A stretch of DNA of 64,000 nt from Orthonyx spaldingii. Taxonomy: Eukaryota; Chordata; Aves; Passeriformes; Orthonychidae. Positions 10,667 through 21,875 of the stretch are shown here, in pieces (positions within the stretch are counted from its first letter, which is position 1; each line of letters opens with the position of its first letter). The stretch covers positions 833,826 through 897,825 of the forward strand of contig VZTJ01005307.1 in assembly GCA_013397795.1 (NCBI GenBank), given 5' to 3'. Position numbers and translations under genes: made by a program. A model generated the notes under the pieces. It saw only the letters and a list, made by a program, of their open reading frames with translations. It did no database searches and was not told the origin of the DNA.

Positions 10667-13600
10667 CTGTTTAATCTCCTCCAGAGAGAGGCAGTAGTGG
10701 GGTCTGTGGAGGAGAGGACTGGATGGAAACCAGATGATGTTTCATTGCAGCCTTGTGGGCGGTGGGGGCAGGTTCAGCTCTGCTGACCCAGCTCCATCAC
10801 AGGTGACCTCTTTTTGTCGAGCGCCCGCTGCTGATTGTTCAATTTGGTTGTTTTTGTTGCCTGAAACCACTCATTTCAGCACTTGCATAAATACCGTTCC
10901 TGCTACTGAGACCTTGGGGCTTTCGTTCCGCGTTTGTGATTGCTGGTAAATGTCATCATTTCTTGCATTGTGCAAATGCTACAGAACGTGGTGTTCCAGC
11001 TTTCAGAGACAAGGTCAGGGTGGGATGACAAAGGGAGTGTGTTCAGGCACAGTTAAATGAAAGCTGGGGTTGCAATGAGCAGCGGCATGACAGCTGCTGA
11101 TCCAGGACATGGAGAGGCAGAGCTGCCAGGATTTCCATGGGTTTGAGGCAGAAATTTCCCATCTCAAGACTTTGTGATGAAGTCTTTTTGGAGGGGTTTG
11201 TGTTTCTCCATCTCCTGCTGTGACTCAGGACATCCCCTGATGAAAAACCAAGGGAAGCTGCAGCTCCTTTTCCAGAACATCTGGTTCAGGTGCCGCTGCC
11301 TTGATCTCGTGTTCTGGCTCAGGTGTCTGGCGATGGAGACTTTCAGCAGGTCACGTTTGTGCTGCAAAATGACTGATGCCAGTCCAAGAATGAAACCAGT
11401 GGTGCTGGTTTTATATTTTTCAGTGCTTTGCAAATCCAGGGTAGACTCTCTTTGGTATTGATAGCAAATGTTGTCCGTGTGGCCGTTTCTTCCAGCCCTC
11501 TCTTGAGCCCAGGAGCCAAAGCCAGTGGAGGGGACCTTTGCTCTTCCCTTAACCACAGCTCCCAATCAATTCCTCCATCACTCCCCATTCTTAGCTGTGA
11601 TTGAAAACATGTGTCCCCTAATTAAGCTAACAAGGAATGGTTAATTGGCACACAGCCCCCCTCTGAGTGTGCTCATTACTGTCACTGTTCTGACAGGAGA
11701 AGGAGCACGAAGGAAGGGCAGAGGGTCCTGCCAGAATTTGGGGTTGGCCCTGGGGGTGCAGCTTTGTGTGGGGTGGAGGGCAGGAGGAGCTGGGACAGGG
11801 CTGGCACTGTGGTAAAACGGGGATTTGGAGGTGCTGTGACCTTTTCTAGTGCTGCCTTGCCAAAACTTGGATTTGAATCCCCCAGGGAGGTGAATGAGTT
11901 AAGGATTGGGCCTCCATTGTCCCAGCTTCACTTAATTTTAGAAAAAAAAAAAAAGAGAAAGGTAGAGCAAAGAGCTGCCAGGAGCAGCTCCATGCTCTGA
12001 GGAGCACCCACTTGGCTTTTGCTGTGGGAAAGGTTAAGTTTTGTTTTATTATCACTGTCAGGCTCAACGATTTCTGTGGAGATCAAACCCCTGTCATGGT
12101 AACAGCTCTGCTCACACCTGGGAATGACATTCCCTTGAGGAAGAGCCTGCAGTCACTGAGCTCCTGGGAACTCAGGGAGAGGCTTTTCCTCATCAGTGTT
12201 TCCCTGGAAAAGACTGGGCCTTGTCACCAGAGCTTGTCACTAAACCCTGCACTAAATTAGATTTTTTTTTTTTTTTTTTGACATAAATAAAGCTTTTGAA
12301 CATGATAAGTCTGAAATATTCACAGTTTCCCTGGCTGGGATTTCCAGAGTCCTGCTAGAAATGTTGTTTTTGAGGATAACAGCAGGGGAGCAGAGCAGGG
12401 CTGCAGAGGGCCGTGGAGACCCCAAAGTGGCAAAAACTGAGTCAAAAAGGGCCAGCAGAGCCCTGGGTGAGGCAGCCAGGTTGTCCTGCAGAGCTGTGGG
12501 GTCAGGCACAGCATCCCTTCGGGTTTAGGGCAGGGTTTGAAGGGTGTGGGATCGCTGGCTCTCAGGGGTGTGCAGGGCAGGGATGAATCCAGGTACAAAC
12601 CGGGGACACTTGGTTTTCCACGGTGTCCTTCCTCAGGCCAGGCCTGCAGCGCTGATTTCCCGATCCCAGGGGGACAGACAAAGGGTTAATGGAGCTGTTT
12701 TGTTGCAGAGCTCTGGGATGGAGGAATCCCAGCCCTGGCACAGCCCTCCCTCCATCTGCAGCCTCGCCAGGGAGATTTTCCTTCCTCATTTTTCTTTCCC
12801 ACGTGTTCACTCGCGGCCTTCCCGTTCCAAGGCCGAGCTCTGCCCGCTGCAGTCGGGCTGGGGCAGCAGTGGCTGCTCTGGAAATGCGTTTGCTGATCAA
12901 ACCTCCCCATCTGGGAGCCCAGCACAGCCGATTTGTCACTCCTTCCACGCCACTGCCACCCCAACACAAACATCAGACAGATTGGAGCCAGCACCGGCCT
13001 GCAAGCTGGCAGGTGCTGTTTTGACCACGCTGCCTTTTATTGAGAGATAATCAAATCAAAAGTGATTTGAGAAATCAAAAATGCTCTTTCAAGAGCCTGC
13101 CCTGCGACGGGTAAAGCCCAAATGGCACACGGAGCGTGTGGCAGTGGCGGGGAAGTTTCAAGCACCTCACATCTCTGTCCTGGGTCTGCTCTGTCAAACT
13201 GCAGAGGGGCCAGGGAGAGATGAAACAACATGAAAGCACCTTGCTTTTATCAGCTGCTTGTATCTGGTGCTTCAGGCTGAAGCCTTCCTGAGAAAATCTC
13301 TCGCTTTCATGCCAGATGCAATCACCTATTTCCTCTGCATGGCTGGATGCACAAACTTCAAAAGTCAAAACTCGCTGCGCTCTCAGATGTGGTGGTGGCT
13401 GCGAGGGGCCACTGGGATTAATCCTGCTCAGCTGAGCAGGGCACCAATGCTGAGGTGCTGAGAGTGCTCTGAGTGAACAGAGCCCCGGTGCTTGGGGGCT
13501 AATCCTGGCTTTAGCACTTAGGCTCCATCTCACTCCGAATATACGAAATATTGCAAATGCCAGGGTATGGGAAATGCTCTGACCCCTGTGCATTTCTGTG

Positions 13601-13870
13601 CCTGGGAGATCACCGCCCTGGGAAAAGGCAGAGTTGGGAAATTGAAGGTTATTTATTGGGGTTTCATTGCTTCATTCTTGCCACCTCTACCTGCAGAACG
13701 CTTGGGTTCCAAACTGCCAGGGCCAGAACTGCAGTTTGTGCTTAGGATCACCTGCAGTCCAAGGAATCAGTGGCATGGGGGGTGGAGGAGCATTGCACCT
13801 TCGTGGCAGTGAGGTGAGAAGAGAGCTGGGCTGTGCCAGGGGCAGGGCTGAGAGCTCCCCTGGCTACTGA
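10667..13870. other. Single-copy non-coding DNA with one unexplained frame
   Basis: Mixed composition; an A-run at about 11941-11954 and a T-run at about 12262-12279 are the only low-complexity pieces. Apart from the minus-strand frame at 11164-11565, listed separately, nothing suggests an exon. The 172-codon minus frame at 13075-13593 is compositionally random-looking, with scattered Cys, His and Trp and no recognised motif. Confidence 0.5.
11164..11565 (-). other. Unassigned 133-codon open frame, possible exon
   Basis: An open frame on the minus strand, not recognised as any known protein. The middle and C-terminal part (about residues 56-110) has a short hydrophobic stretch (GFILGLASVIL) followed by a strongly basic, amphipathic stretch (ARHLSQNTRSRQRHLNQ). 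In that part most codons end in G or C, unlike the first third of the frame. A TCATTTTGCAG acceptor-like sequence on the minus strand lies just before the basic stretch, at about residue 69 (near 11360). No convincing 5' donor, start context or second exon is visible. It could equally be a chance frame. Confidence 0.15.
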
Positions 13871-14088
13871 TCCCTGCAGGAATGGGAAATGGGGCTTCAG
13901 GTGGGTTTAATCCCTGCAGGGATGGGAAATGGGGTTTCAGGGGGGTTTAATGGGAAATGGGATTTCAGATGGGTTTAATGGGAAATGGGATTTCAGATGG
14001 GTTTAGTCTCTGTAGGATTGGGAAATGGGGCTTCAGGTGGGTTTAATCCCTGCAGGGATGGGAAATGGGGTTTCAGGTGGGTTTAATG
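13871..14088. repeat. Minisatellite with alternating ~45-bp and ~32-bp units
   Basis: Core GGGAAATGGG(G/A)TTTCAG then (G/A)(T/G)GGGTTTAAT. Longer units carry an extra CCCTGCAGGGAT segment; the two shorter central units lack it. About six units in all. The first and last long units are nearly identical, so the short units may have arisen by internal deletion followed by duplication. Confidence 0.94.
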
Positions 14089-14640
14089 CATTCTCTGCAC
14101 TCCAGCCCTGAGGAGCTGATCTGAGCCCACAGCCCCGTTCCACCTGCTGCCTGCTCCCAGCTGGAAGCGCATCTCAAACCCTGCTCAAGTGACAGATTTG
14201 TCATCAAATCTCCTCTGTTCTGTCTGGGCTGATAAGGATGCCACTCCATGGATCACTCGAGGAGAGGTGTCTCAGAGACAGGGAAAAGCTCATATTTCTG
14301 CTCACTGAGGTGTTGCTGACACAATTTAGCATGTGGTACCCAGCTCATTTGGAATTCAGCGCCGACTTCATCCGCATCATAAAGTGAATCCTGTTTTACA
14401 ATTCCCTTGAACATTCTCTAAATGATGGCATCTGAAAACAAGCAGCACAGTTTATGTGGTGGAATTGTGCTGCTGAAATTAATTCTTAGCTGTATAATCC
14501 GGGATATCAGTCAGACACACGGCGAGAGGGGCTGCAGGGATGGGGAAGGGAGAGACCCAGGTGCCTGTGCAGCCCATCCCTGAAATCCTGGACTCCCAGG
14601 GCTAGAGGAGCAAGCATGGTAAATAAAATGGAAGTTTGGC
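14089..14640. other. Candidate conserved non-coding block
   Basis: About 14190-14515 is unrepetitive, AT-leaning sequence with words such as GACAGATTTGTCATCAAATC, AATTTAGCATGTGG, TCATTTGGAATTCAGC and TGAAATTAATTCTTAGCTG. It resembles vertebrate conserved non-coding DNA and has no coding signal. Conservation is untested. Confidence 0.35.
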
Positions 14641-14644
14641 CCTG

Positions 14645-14800
14645 GAAAAAAAAAAAAATCATGTGAATTGAGTCAGAATTTGGGGGGGGGGGGGGGGGGT
14701 TGTTTTTTTTTGAAAAANNNNNNNNNNNNNNNNNNNNNNNNNNNNNNNNNNNNNNNNNNGTGAGTGTGGGGGGGGGGGTGGCGGTTTGTTTTACTTGCAA
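14645..14800. repeat. Homopolymer cluster around a 42-base gap
   Basis: An A-run (about 14645-14657), a run of about 19 Gs ending near 14699, a T-run, 42 Ns at 14718-14759, then GTGAGTG and a second G-run (about 14768-14777). The gap sits in sequence prone to sequencing failure, so the gap length and the run lengths should not be trusted. Confidence 0.95.
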
Positions 14801-16814
14801 AAATCAAGGCTTTTCTTAGAAACAAATCAGTTAGAGTGAAACAGATCAGAACTCCTGGTCCTGATTTTCCAGCTCGTGTGCTTGACTTGCTCTTGCAGCA
14901 CCAATCCCTGCCTCGTTATCTTATCTCTAACGCTGCCACTTCCTTGGCAAGTGATCTTGGCCTAAAAAGCAGATGCAGACACACAGGTGGAGGCCTGCAG
15001 CATGTCAGATTTGTCAGTTGATGTAGAACTCCCTGCATTTCAATAATTCAGAGGCAAAAGGGTGCTTCAGTCACCGGAGCAGCAGCAGTTGGGCAGTGAT
15101 TGCTTATCTGAGTCAATAAATGATGGATAAGTGCACATTAAAGTTGGGCCTGCGGTCCAGGTGTGTAAATCCCCCCTCTAAAGCATCCTTGGAGTTATGG
15201 CTGGGACTTGCAGCTCTGAGAGACGTGAGGAGCAGCCTTTCCACAGAGCTGAAGTGAATCGCTTCCACGCTAATAGTTCCTTTTAAAATTAGCTTTACAT
15301 CTCATCTATTATGGAATGTGGAGGTGCGCCTGGAGCTGCCAGGGAGATCCAGGCAGCAGTGCCACAACAAAGCCCTGCTTTCCATGATTTTCAATCAGAG
15401 GGGGAGAGTTGCTCGTTTTCTGCTTTCAAGCCTCGCAGGGTGTCAGGTCCCTGACAGAGCAGCCGAGGCTGCACGGCACATCAGGGATCCAGAGCTGCTC
15501 AGGGAGACTTCTCCCTCTGCTTCCTATGCTAAACTGGCATCGAATATTCACTGGGAGGAATCCCAGCGAGGCCGGGGAAAAGCAGGATGCCTGGGTCTCT
15601 GTAGCAGGAGTCCTTCTAGAAACCTAATGTTGGCATCGAGGTGGGGACACAATTAAAACTTTAGGAGTTAAGTGAGATTTTACTGCAGGACAATGTGTTT
15701 TAGTTTTATAAAACTGCTTTTTCCAGGTGTAGGGAGAACCAAACCTTGCAGGGAGCTCTGCCTGGAGCTGGTGCTCGTGTCTGACACAGATTCATGGCAG
15801 GGGTGGGGTCCATAGAGTTGGCAAAACCACCTGCTCTGAGCAGAATGAAACCTTCCCGTCACCCCAACCCCTCCAGGCTCTGTCCCACAGCTCTGGGGCT
15901 TTCTCAGATGTTCTCTAGTTGCCTTTGTGTCAGATCCTGCTCTGTCCAGGCAGAGAGGAGCTGTGGGAGTTCATCCCCTCCATCAGTCCTGTGCTGCTCA
16001 GTCAGTTCCCGGCCCTGGCAGCTGGGAACCCACTTGGGAAGTTTGAAAGAGAAAGTGCTGTGATTCATTCTTCTGTGACCAATGGATTACAGGCAATTAT
16101 CCCAAAATTATATCCACATTTCCATCTAGTTTCTTTGAAAACAAATGGAACTCAAAAAAAGAAAACAGAGGGGAGGCAGCTTGTTGAATAGTTCTGAAGT
16201 GAGAAAAGTGGCTCTCGTTAGTGCAGCTCATCCCTGATTGCACGGACAGAGTGTTTGGCCTCAGAATCCACAGCTCCTGATTGTTGTTTTTTTTTTCCAA
16301 GAGGATGCAGATTCCAGTCCTTTCCCATTACCATTTTCCCTGCCTTGGATGTGAACTCCGAGTCCTTCATCTGCTCTTGCTGTTCCCCTTTGTTTGCAGC
16401 TCGGGTTATCAGCAAACCCAGCTGATTTTGCACCAACACTCAATACTTGTGTCTGATTTGTTTGGAATCCACCTAAACCTTCGTGGCTTGCCAGCTATCC
16501 CAGACCCTTAATCCAGGCACGAGCTGAGCATCCAAACGTGGGGTTTATGCAAAGTCTCTGTAAAGCTGCAGCAGGGCTGGCCTGGGGGGCTGAGCCCGTG
16601 GGGTGATTCCTGTCTCTGTGCAGGGAATGCAAATGAAGGGAGAGCAGCTGATTTCCATGCAAACTGGGGATCTTCTGCGATTAAAGAAAAAGAAAAACCA
16701 TAAATAAATGAGGCATCACTTCACTTTTCCCCTGCCTCCTCCGTGCATGGCAACTCCAGGCAACTTTATCTGTACAGCTGCAAAATCTTTGCATCTCTCT
16801 GTCCTGGAATTCAG
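14801..16814. other. Single-copy non-coding DNA, no gene seen
   Basis: Unrepetitive sequence. About 15090-15310 is AT-richer (CTTATCTGAGTCAATAAATG, CTTTTAAAATTAGCTTTAC) and may be a conserved element. Frames of 89-112 codons between 15318 and 16191 lack recognised domains. Confidence 0.5.
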
Positions 16815-16960
16815 GGAGTGGTTTGGGTTGGAAAGGATCTTAAAGGTCTTCCAGTGCCCTGGGCAGGGACACCTTCCACTGTCCCAGGCTGCTCCAAGCC
16901 CTGTGCAACCTGGCCTTGGATACTGCCAGGGATGGGGCAGCCTCAGCTTCTCTGGATGAG
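16815..16960 (-). mobile_element. CR1 LINE 3' fragment
   Basis: Plus-strand GTGGTTTGGGTTGGAAAGGA, TCTTAAAGGTCTTCCAGTGC, GGGCAGGGACACCTTCCACT, GTCCCAGGCTGCTCCAAGCC and GATGGGGCAGCCTCAGCTTC are the complement of the CR1 3' end. The element ends abruptly after CTCTGGATGAG, so it is 5'-truncated. Confidence 0.94.
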
Positions 16961-19040
16961 AACTTTTCCTACCTTAGAGTTCTGTGCCACCTCCTGTCCA
17001 GGCTGTCACTGTCCCTGCAGCCACCTGGAATGGGAGGGATTTGCTTGTTGAGTCAAATTCTGCTCCTCTGAACATCTCCTCCCCTGTGGAGTGGGGAACA
17101 GCCACATTAAAAGATGATTTTAGAGTTCATTTCTACTGCTTAGCACCTGTTGCAGCTGATTAATGAAGTAGCTGCAGGTCCTGATGATATAAATTAGGAT
17201 GATGAACTCAGAGCTGCACTGAACATCACAGGCCAGGCTTAATTCCTAAGCTGCCCTAATTTTTTCCTGTGAAGGATTCAGTTTGACTTTTAAGAGAGTT
17301 GCACACAGCAGAAATGAAAGAATTAATCCTTTTAGCAGGGAAAAAAGGTAAATTTGCACATATTTGAAACATCTCTGGGCTCGTTTCTTAAACTCTGGAT
17401 GATGTGGTCGAGCATCTTCACACAGATCCTGTAGGTAAACACCCGGATTTGATAGAACCATCAGAGAGCTTTAATTCATTGTTTTTCATATTCCATTTGC
17501 CTGTGGATACCCAGCTGAGTGTCCCCCCTGCACCCCCAGCTCGGAGGGAAGCAAACCCAGGAAATGCAGCTTTAGGGATTCCTCAGCACCAACAGCCACT
17601 CCTGGAACTTCCCTCAGGGAAACAGAACCAACCTTGCCGCTGTTCCTGTGTCACATCCTGACATCCTCTAATGACTTCAACCCCTTTGTGAGCAGGAATG
17701 CATCTGTCTTTCTGTATTTACATAGATATACACCCAGCCTGGCAAATCAAATCTAATTTCCTGGCTGCTGAAACCATCTATAAAGGTAAATGCAGGTGCT
17801 GGTTTTTTTTTTTCCCTCTCATTCCCTTTCATAGTCATGATGCATTTCATGATTTCTTTGCTTTACAGCATCCTTTCAAATGACACATTTTATCAGTTCT
17901 CTGGGGAGTATTGATGTTTTGCCCTTTTAAACATGTCATTTGATTTTTTTGATGTTCCTCTCTTACTCTCCATCTGTTTTCTTGTAATGCTTTCATTTGG
18001 TGGCAATTTTTCATTGAGTCCCCGAAGGTTTTTTTTCCAGAAGTTGCCTTGAGCTTAATTTTTTTTTTCCCTTGTGTTTGGAAATGTTTGACATGTGACC
18101 CAGTTCCTCCCGTGGGAGTGGGGCTGCTCCTGTTCTCCCCACACTCTTATTTAGGGATTTCAGCATGCAGAGCACATTTTCCTGCCTTCAGGATCCCTGT
18201 GGATTCAATCAGAGAAGAATTTTTAAAAGCAGATGAGGAGCAAAACCCACAGTGATGTGTTAGATTGTGGACAGAGTTTGTGTGGCTTTGGAGAGGTTTC
18301 CAAAAAACAGAAATAAAGGGAATCCTGGGATATCAGAAAGCTGTGCTTCCTGTTCCTCCTGTGGTTTTCCTGTTCCTTCCCCAAAACCAATGTTCACAGT
18401 CAGATTTCAAATGGGGATTGCCCTTTGAAAATATTTTCAGGAGTTTCTCTAAGTTAGGGAGCGTTTTTTGAGGGAAGCACTGACGGGAAGCCAAGGTTTG
18501 AAGGAGGATCCCGTGGTGGGAGCTCCGTCCATAGGAGTTCTCCGGTGTTTGGAGGGTTCTGGACCAGTTCTGAACTGGAGAGGTGCCAGGAATTCCTGAC
18601 CTTGGGCATGAACTGGCTGGAGTCAGGAAGTCCCTGCCTCAAACACGAAAAAATCAGCTCCTTTAATTCTCCTTTTTAAATGTCTCAGCTCATTTTTGGT
18701 GAATTTAGTCAAACCTGATTATTTTTAATTTCCTTATCACTGCTGTTGCCGGCCCAATTTTCATCAGAACACCAGAAACTTCCTCTGGAAATGTCAGAAA
18801 TCCATGGCAAATGGCTCCATGTGTGTAAAGCCCTCATTTGGGCCCATTATGGCCCAGTCAGTTTAACAGGTTGGAGCAGAATTTTATTCCTGGACTCGCG
18901 AACGCGGCTTCCAACTGTTTGCTACTAAATAACGCCTCTGGAAATAAATCCCAAATTATGTTCAGTGCCTGAGCATGGAAGTTGTGTGGGGATGAGATAT
19001 TTTCCAGCTTGGCTTCAGCAGCCCGAGCTGATATTTCTCA
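16961..19040. other. Single-copy non-coding DNA, partly AT-rich
   Basis: No gene or transposon recognised. AT-rich segments at about 17100-17250 and 17690-18060 contain T-runs and words like TGATTAATGAAGTAGC and GATATAAATTAGGATGATG. Open frames are 60-85 codons and unremarkable. Confidence 0.5.
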
Positions 19041-19640
19041 GCAGTTTTTCATGTGCTGTAAAAGATATTGAGATAAGGCCAATATATAACCCCTGCATTA
19101 TCGGGAATAGTGTTTCCAGGTCTGTTCCTATCAAGGATGACTTAAGGGACAAGTGATGTTCAGCTGCATTAGCACAGCAGATGGAGCATTATTCCAGCCT
19201 GGATGGCAGGAGAACACAGAGCTCACCTCCAGACTCAGCAGATGTCAATTTATATTAACGAGCAGCGGCAACACACAATATATTTGATTTTCCTTGTAAC
19301 CTGTCTCCATTACAAAACATCTGCATGCATTATCCCCCCTTCCAGATGTTTAAAATTAATGCTGTAGCAAACAGCTCCCATTTTTGCCTTTCGCTGATAA
19401 TTTTTTTTGTCAGCATAGAAATGAGGTCTGATAAAAATGGGAGAGCTGGTGATGGGCTCGGTGTATTTGGGAGTCTATTACACCATCAATTGCAGTTCCA
19501 CGGGCTGCTAAAAGCAGCAATAAGACAAGACTGCTTGTCACTTATTTATGAGCTTATGAACCTTCCTGTCCCTTTTGTTATCCCTTCCCCTGGCAGTGCA
19601 GAGAGACTGAACCTGAATTAATGCAGAAAGGATAAGGCTC
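19041..19640. other. Strong candidate conserved non-coding element
   Basis: Six hundred bases of unrepetitive, AT-rich sequence dense in developmental-factor-like words: GATAAGG near 19075, CAATTTATATTAACGAGC near 19246, CACAATATATTTG near 19275, ATTAATGC near 19356, CAATTGCAG near 19488 and ACTTATTTATGAGC near 19539. It contains no CR1 or tandem repeat although the flanks do. Lack of repeats over a long stretch is a weak sign of constraint. Function as an enhancer is inference. Confidence 0.4.
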
Positions 19641-20192
19641 CGCTTCCTGCTCCATCCGTCCCGGTGCCTGGCAGTTTGCAAATGTCACCCTGGAATCAGG
19701 GACAAGGGGCTGTGTGGTTGGAGCCATCGAGGCTGGCGTTGTCCCAGCCTTCCCAGGAAATGGATGGAGCAGTAATGAGCAGCAGATAAGCTCCTTTAAC
19801 GTCCTTTGTGTTTTTCTTTATCTTCGCCACGATCTACGGATGAGTGTCCTAAGGGTGCAACCCTAAATCTTCTGTCCACAATCAGCTGTAAATCCTAAAG
19901 CTGGAGAGAACTCTGGTTGGCCTGAAAAGAGCCTTTCATGGGAAGAGGCAGGGCCTGAAGGATGGCAGGGAAATTATTCAAGGGATAATTGCAGCAATTG
20001 ATCTGGAGATGTTTTGTGGCGTCTTCCATTCCATTTCTCCTTCTCCAAAGCTTTTCCTGTGGCAGGGTTTGGTGGGATCTGCTGGAAGCCCAGAGCTCCT
20101 GGTCACTGTTCACGAGGAAGAGTTCACCAAAGGACAAAGGACATCCAGGGGAGTGGGGTGAACAAACTTGGATGTTCACAGGGAACCCCACA
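19641..20192. other. Single-copy non-coding DNA
   Basis: Nothing recognised; a short AT-rich patch around 19800-19850. Overlapping frames on both strands from 19895 lead into the CR1 copy. Confidence 0.5.
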
Positions 20193-20300
20193 AGGGTTTG
20201 GGTTGGAAAGACCTTAAATCCCATCCCATTCCAGCCCTACCATGAGCAGGGCACCTTCCACTGTCCCAGGTTGCTCCAGCCTGGCCAGGGACACTCCCAG
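20193..20300 (-). mobile_element. CR1 LINE 3' fragment
   Basis: AGGGTTTGGGTTGGAAAGAC, CTTAAATCCCATCCCATTCC, GGGCACCTTCCACTGTCCCA and GGTTGCTCCAGCCTGGCC are the complement of the CR1 terminus. Short and diverged, with deletions relative to other copies in the window. Confidence 0.88.
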
Positions 20301-20359
20301 ATATGTTTATACCTCCCATCACACATTATATATCTATATGTGTGTGTATATTTGATTTT
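20301..20359. repeat. AT/TG-rich low-complexity spacer
   Basis: ATATATCTATATGTGTGTGT-type sequence between two CR1 termini in opposite orientation. It may derive from the terminal microsatellite of one copy or be an unrelated short repeat. Confidence 0.55.
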
Positions 20360-20424
20360 GGGGTTGGAACTAGGTGAGCGTTAAAGGCCCTCCCAACTCC
20401 AACCTCCCTCTGATTCCATGATTT
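20360..20424 (+). mobile_element. CR1 LINE terminal fragment
   Basis: GGGGTTGGAACTAGGTGAGC, GTTAAAGGCCCTCCCAACTC and the tail CTGATTCCATGATTTG match the last 60 bp of sense CR1. It lies 59 bp from a minus-oriented CR1 terminus. Confidence 0.82.
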
Positions 20425-21875
20425 GTGTATCTGTGCATTCCTGGGTGGATTGCACAGAAGATCCCATCCAAACCCCCTGGAGCAGCACAAAACTCTCACT
20501 GGTCAATGGTCTCCAGCTGCTCAGGTGTTCTCTGTGTAACAATTTAGTTCTGGCCCAAATGAATTTGGCTTTTCCTGACCTAAGGCAGGGCTGTGCCTTC
20601 CCCAGGGGCAGCCTGGCAGAGCAGCCTCGTGTAGGCCGGGAGGAGAAATAGATCCGTGTTTAATTTAGTGTGACTTGGTTGCCGACTCCATCGCAGGGCA
20701 GCAGCACCCCCAGAAAATCCCATAAATCTTCCCTGAGCCACGTGGGGGAGAACAGAGGCAGCCACTGGAGCACATTAATGTTCATTCTCCTCGGGAATCA
20801 ATGGGAATCTGTACTTTATAAATGGCTCAGCTAAACACAAGAGAAAATTCATGAAGTGGAGATAGAAAGAGGCAGAGAATGAAAAGCCAGCTAATTCCTC
20901 TCAAACAACTGATGATTATCAGCATCCTTGGGAAGCACATCCATGGAGGGCCACGGAGCAGGAGGCTCCTGCATTTATTCCCAGCAGGATGATTGCATTA
21001 ACCTTGCACAGACCCCAGGCCTGATCCCAGCACCCTCAGCCCTGAACGGCCCTGTCACCCCCAGCTCAGACCTGTTCCTTGTTCAGCACCTGATAATGGC
21101 CCTGGGGATCCTCAGAGGCTGCAGGGAGAGCTGGATAAGGTCTGGATGTTAATCAGCAATTAAATGTGGCATCAATGGATACACAGGAAAAGGATTATAA
21201 GGTAAAAAAACCCAAAACAACCCAAATATTTGGGAGAAGAGGACAAGGAAGATGGTTTGCAGGTGATTTTGGTGGGAATAAGATTTAGTGGGATTTGGAA
21301 AGTGTAGGTGAATTTTAGGGTTGAAGTGAAGCTGACAGGGAAGAGCGGTGGGAAAACACAGATTTATGGAAGAGAGGGAGAATGAAAAAGAAGCAGGAGA
21401 ATAAAAGGTGAAGAGGAGGGAAATGGCAAGTGGAAACAAAAATCAAATCAGGCAAAAGATCAAGCTCAGAGTAAAGTGGAAACCCATCAGCAATGACATT
21501 TCCTGATGGGGCTGCTGCCCTGTGAGCAGTCAGGGATCTGTTGTACTTTCTGAGGCTCCAGCCACCCTTCCCTGCAATCCTGAAGGGTTTTTCCTCCTCT
21601 CTGCTGTTGCAATCTTCCCTCGGCAAAGTCACCTGTGGGGTTTGGAGACCCAAATGTGGATCTGGCTGAGTTCTGCCAGCCTGGTTGGAAAGCAGGACAG
21701 GCAGGAGCAGCAGCAACTCCCCAAAACCTTTTCTGCATCCGGCAAGAGCCGCTCAGGAACGGGATAAATCCACACCTGAGCCAGCCCTGGGAGGCTCAGC
21801 CTGACCTTCCCAGGTGTTCTGGGCTCTGGCTGGGCTTCACCAGCACAATAAAGATTATCCTGTTTTGTGGGGAGC
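20425..21875. other. Single-copy non-coding DNA
   Basis: No gene recognised. A purine-rich segment (about 21190-21450) reads AAGGAAGATGG- and GAAGAGGAGGG-like on the plus strand; the minus-strand frames across it are Phe-, Ser- and Pro-rich and look like composition artefacts. Confidence 0.5.

Noticed and set aside
21841..21875. Primer-binding site next to the U5-like end
   Set aside because: The bases beyond the ACAACA end (GCTCCCCACAAAACAG on the minus strand) do not begin TGG and do not match a tRNA 3' end I recognise, so no provirus is claimed.
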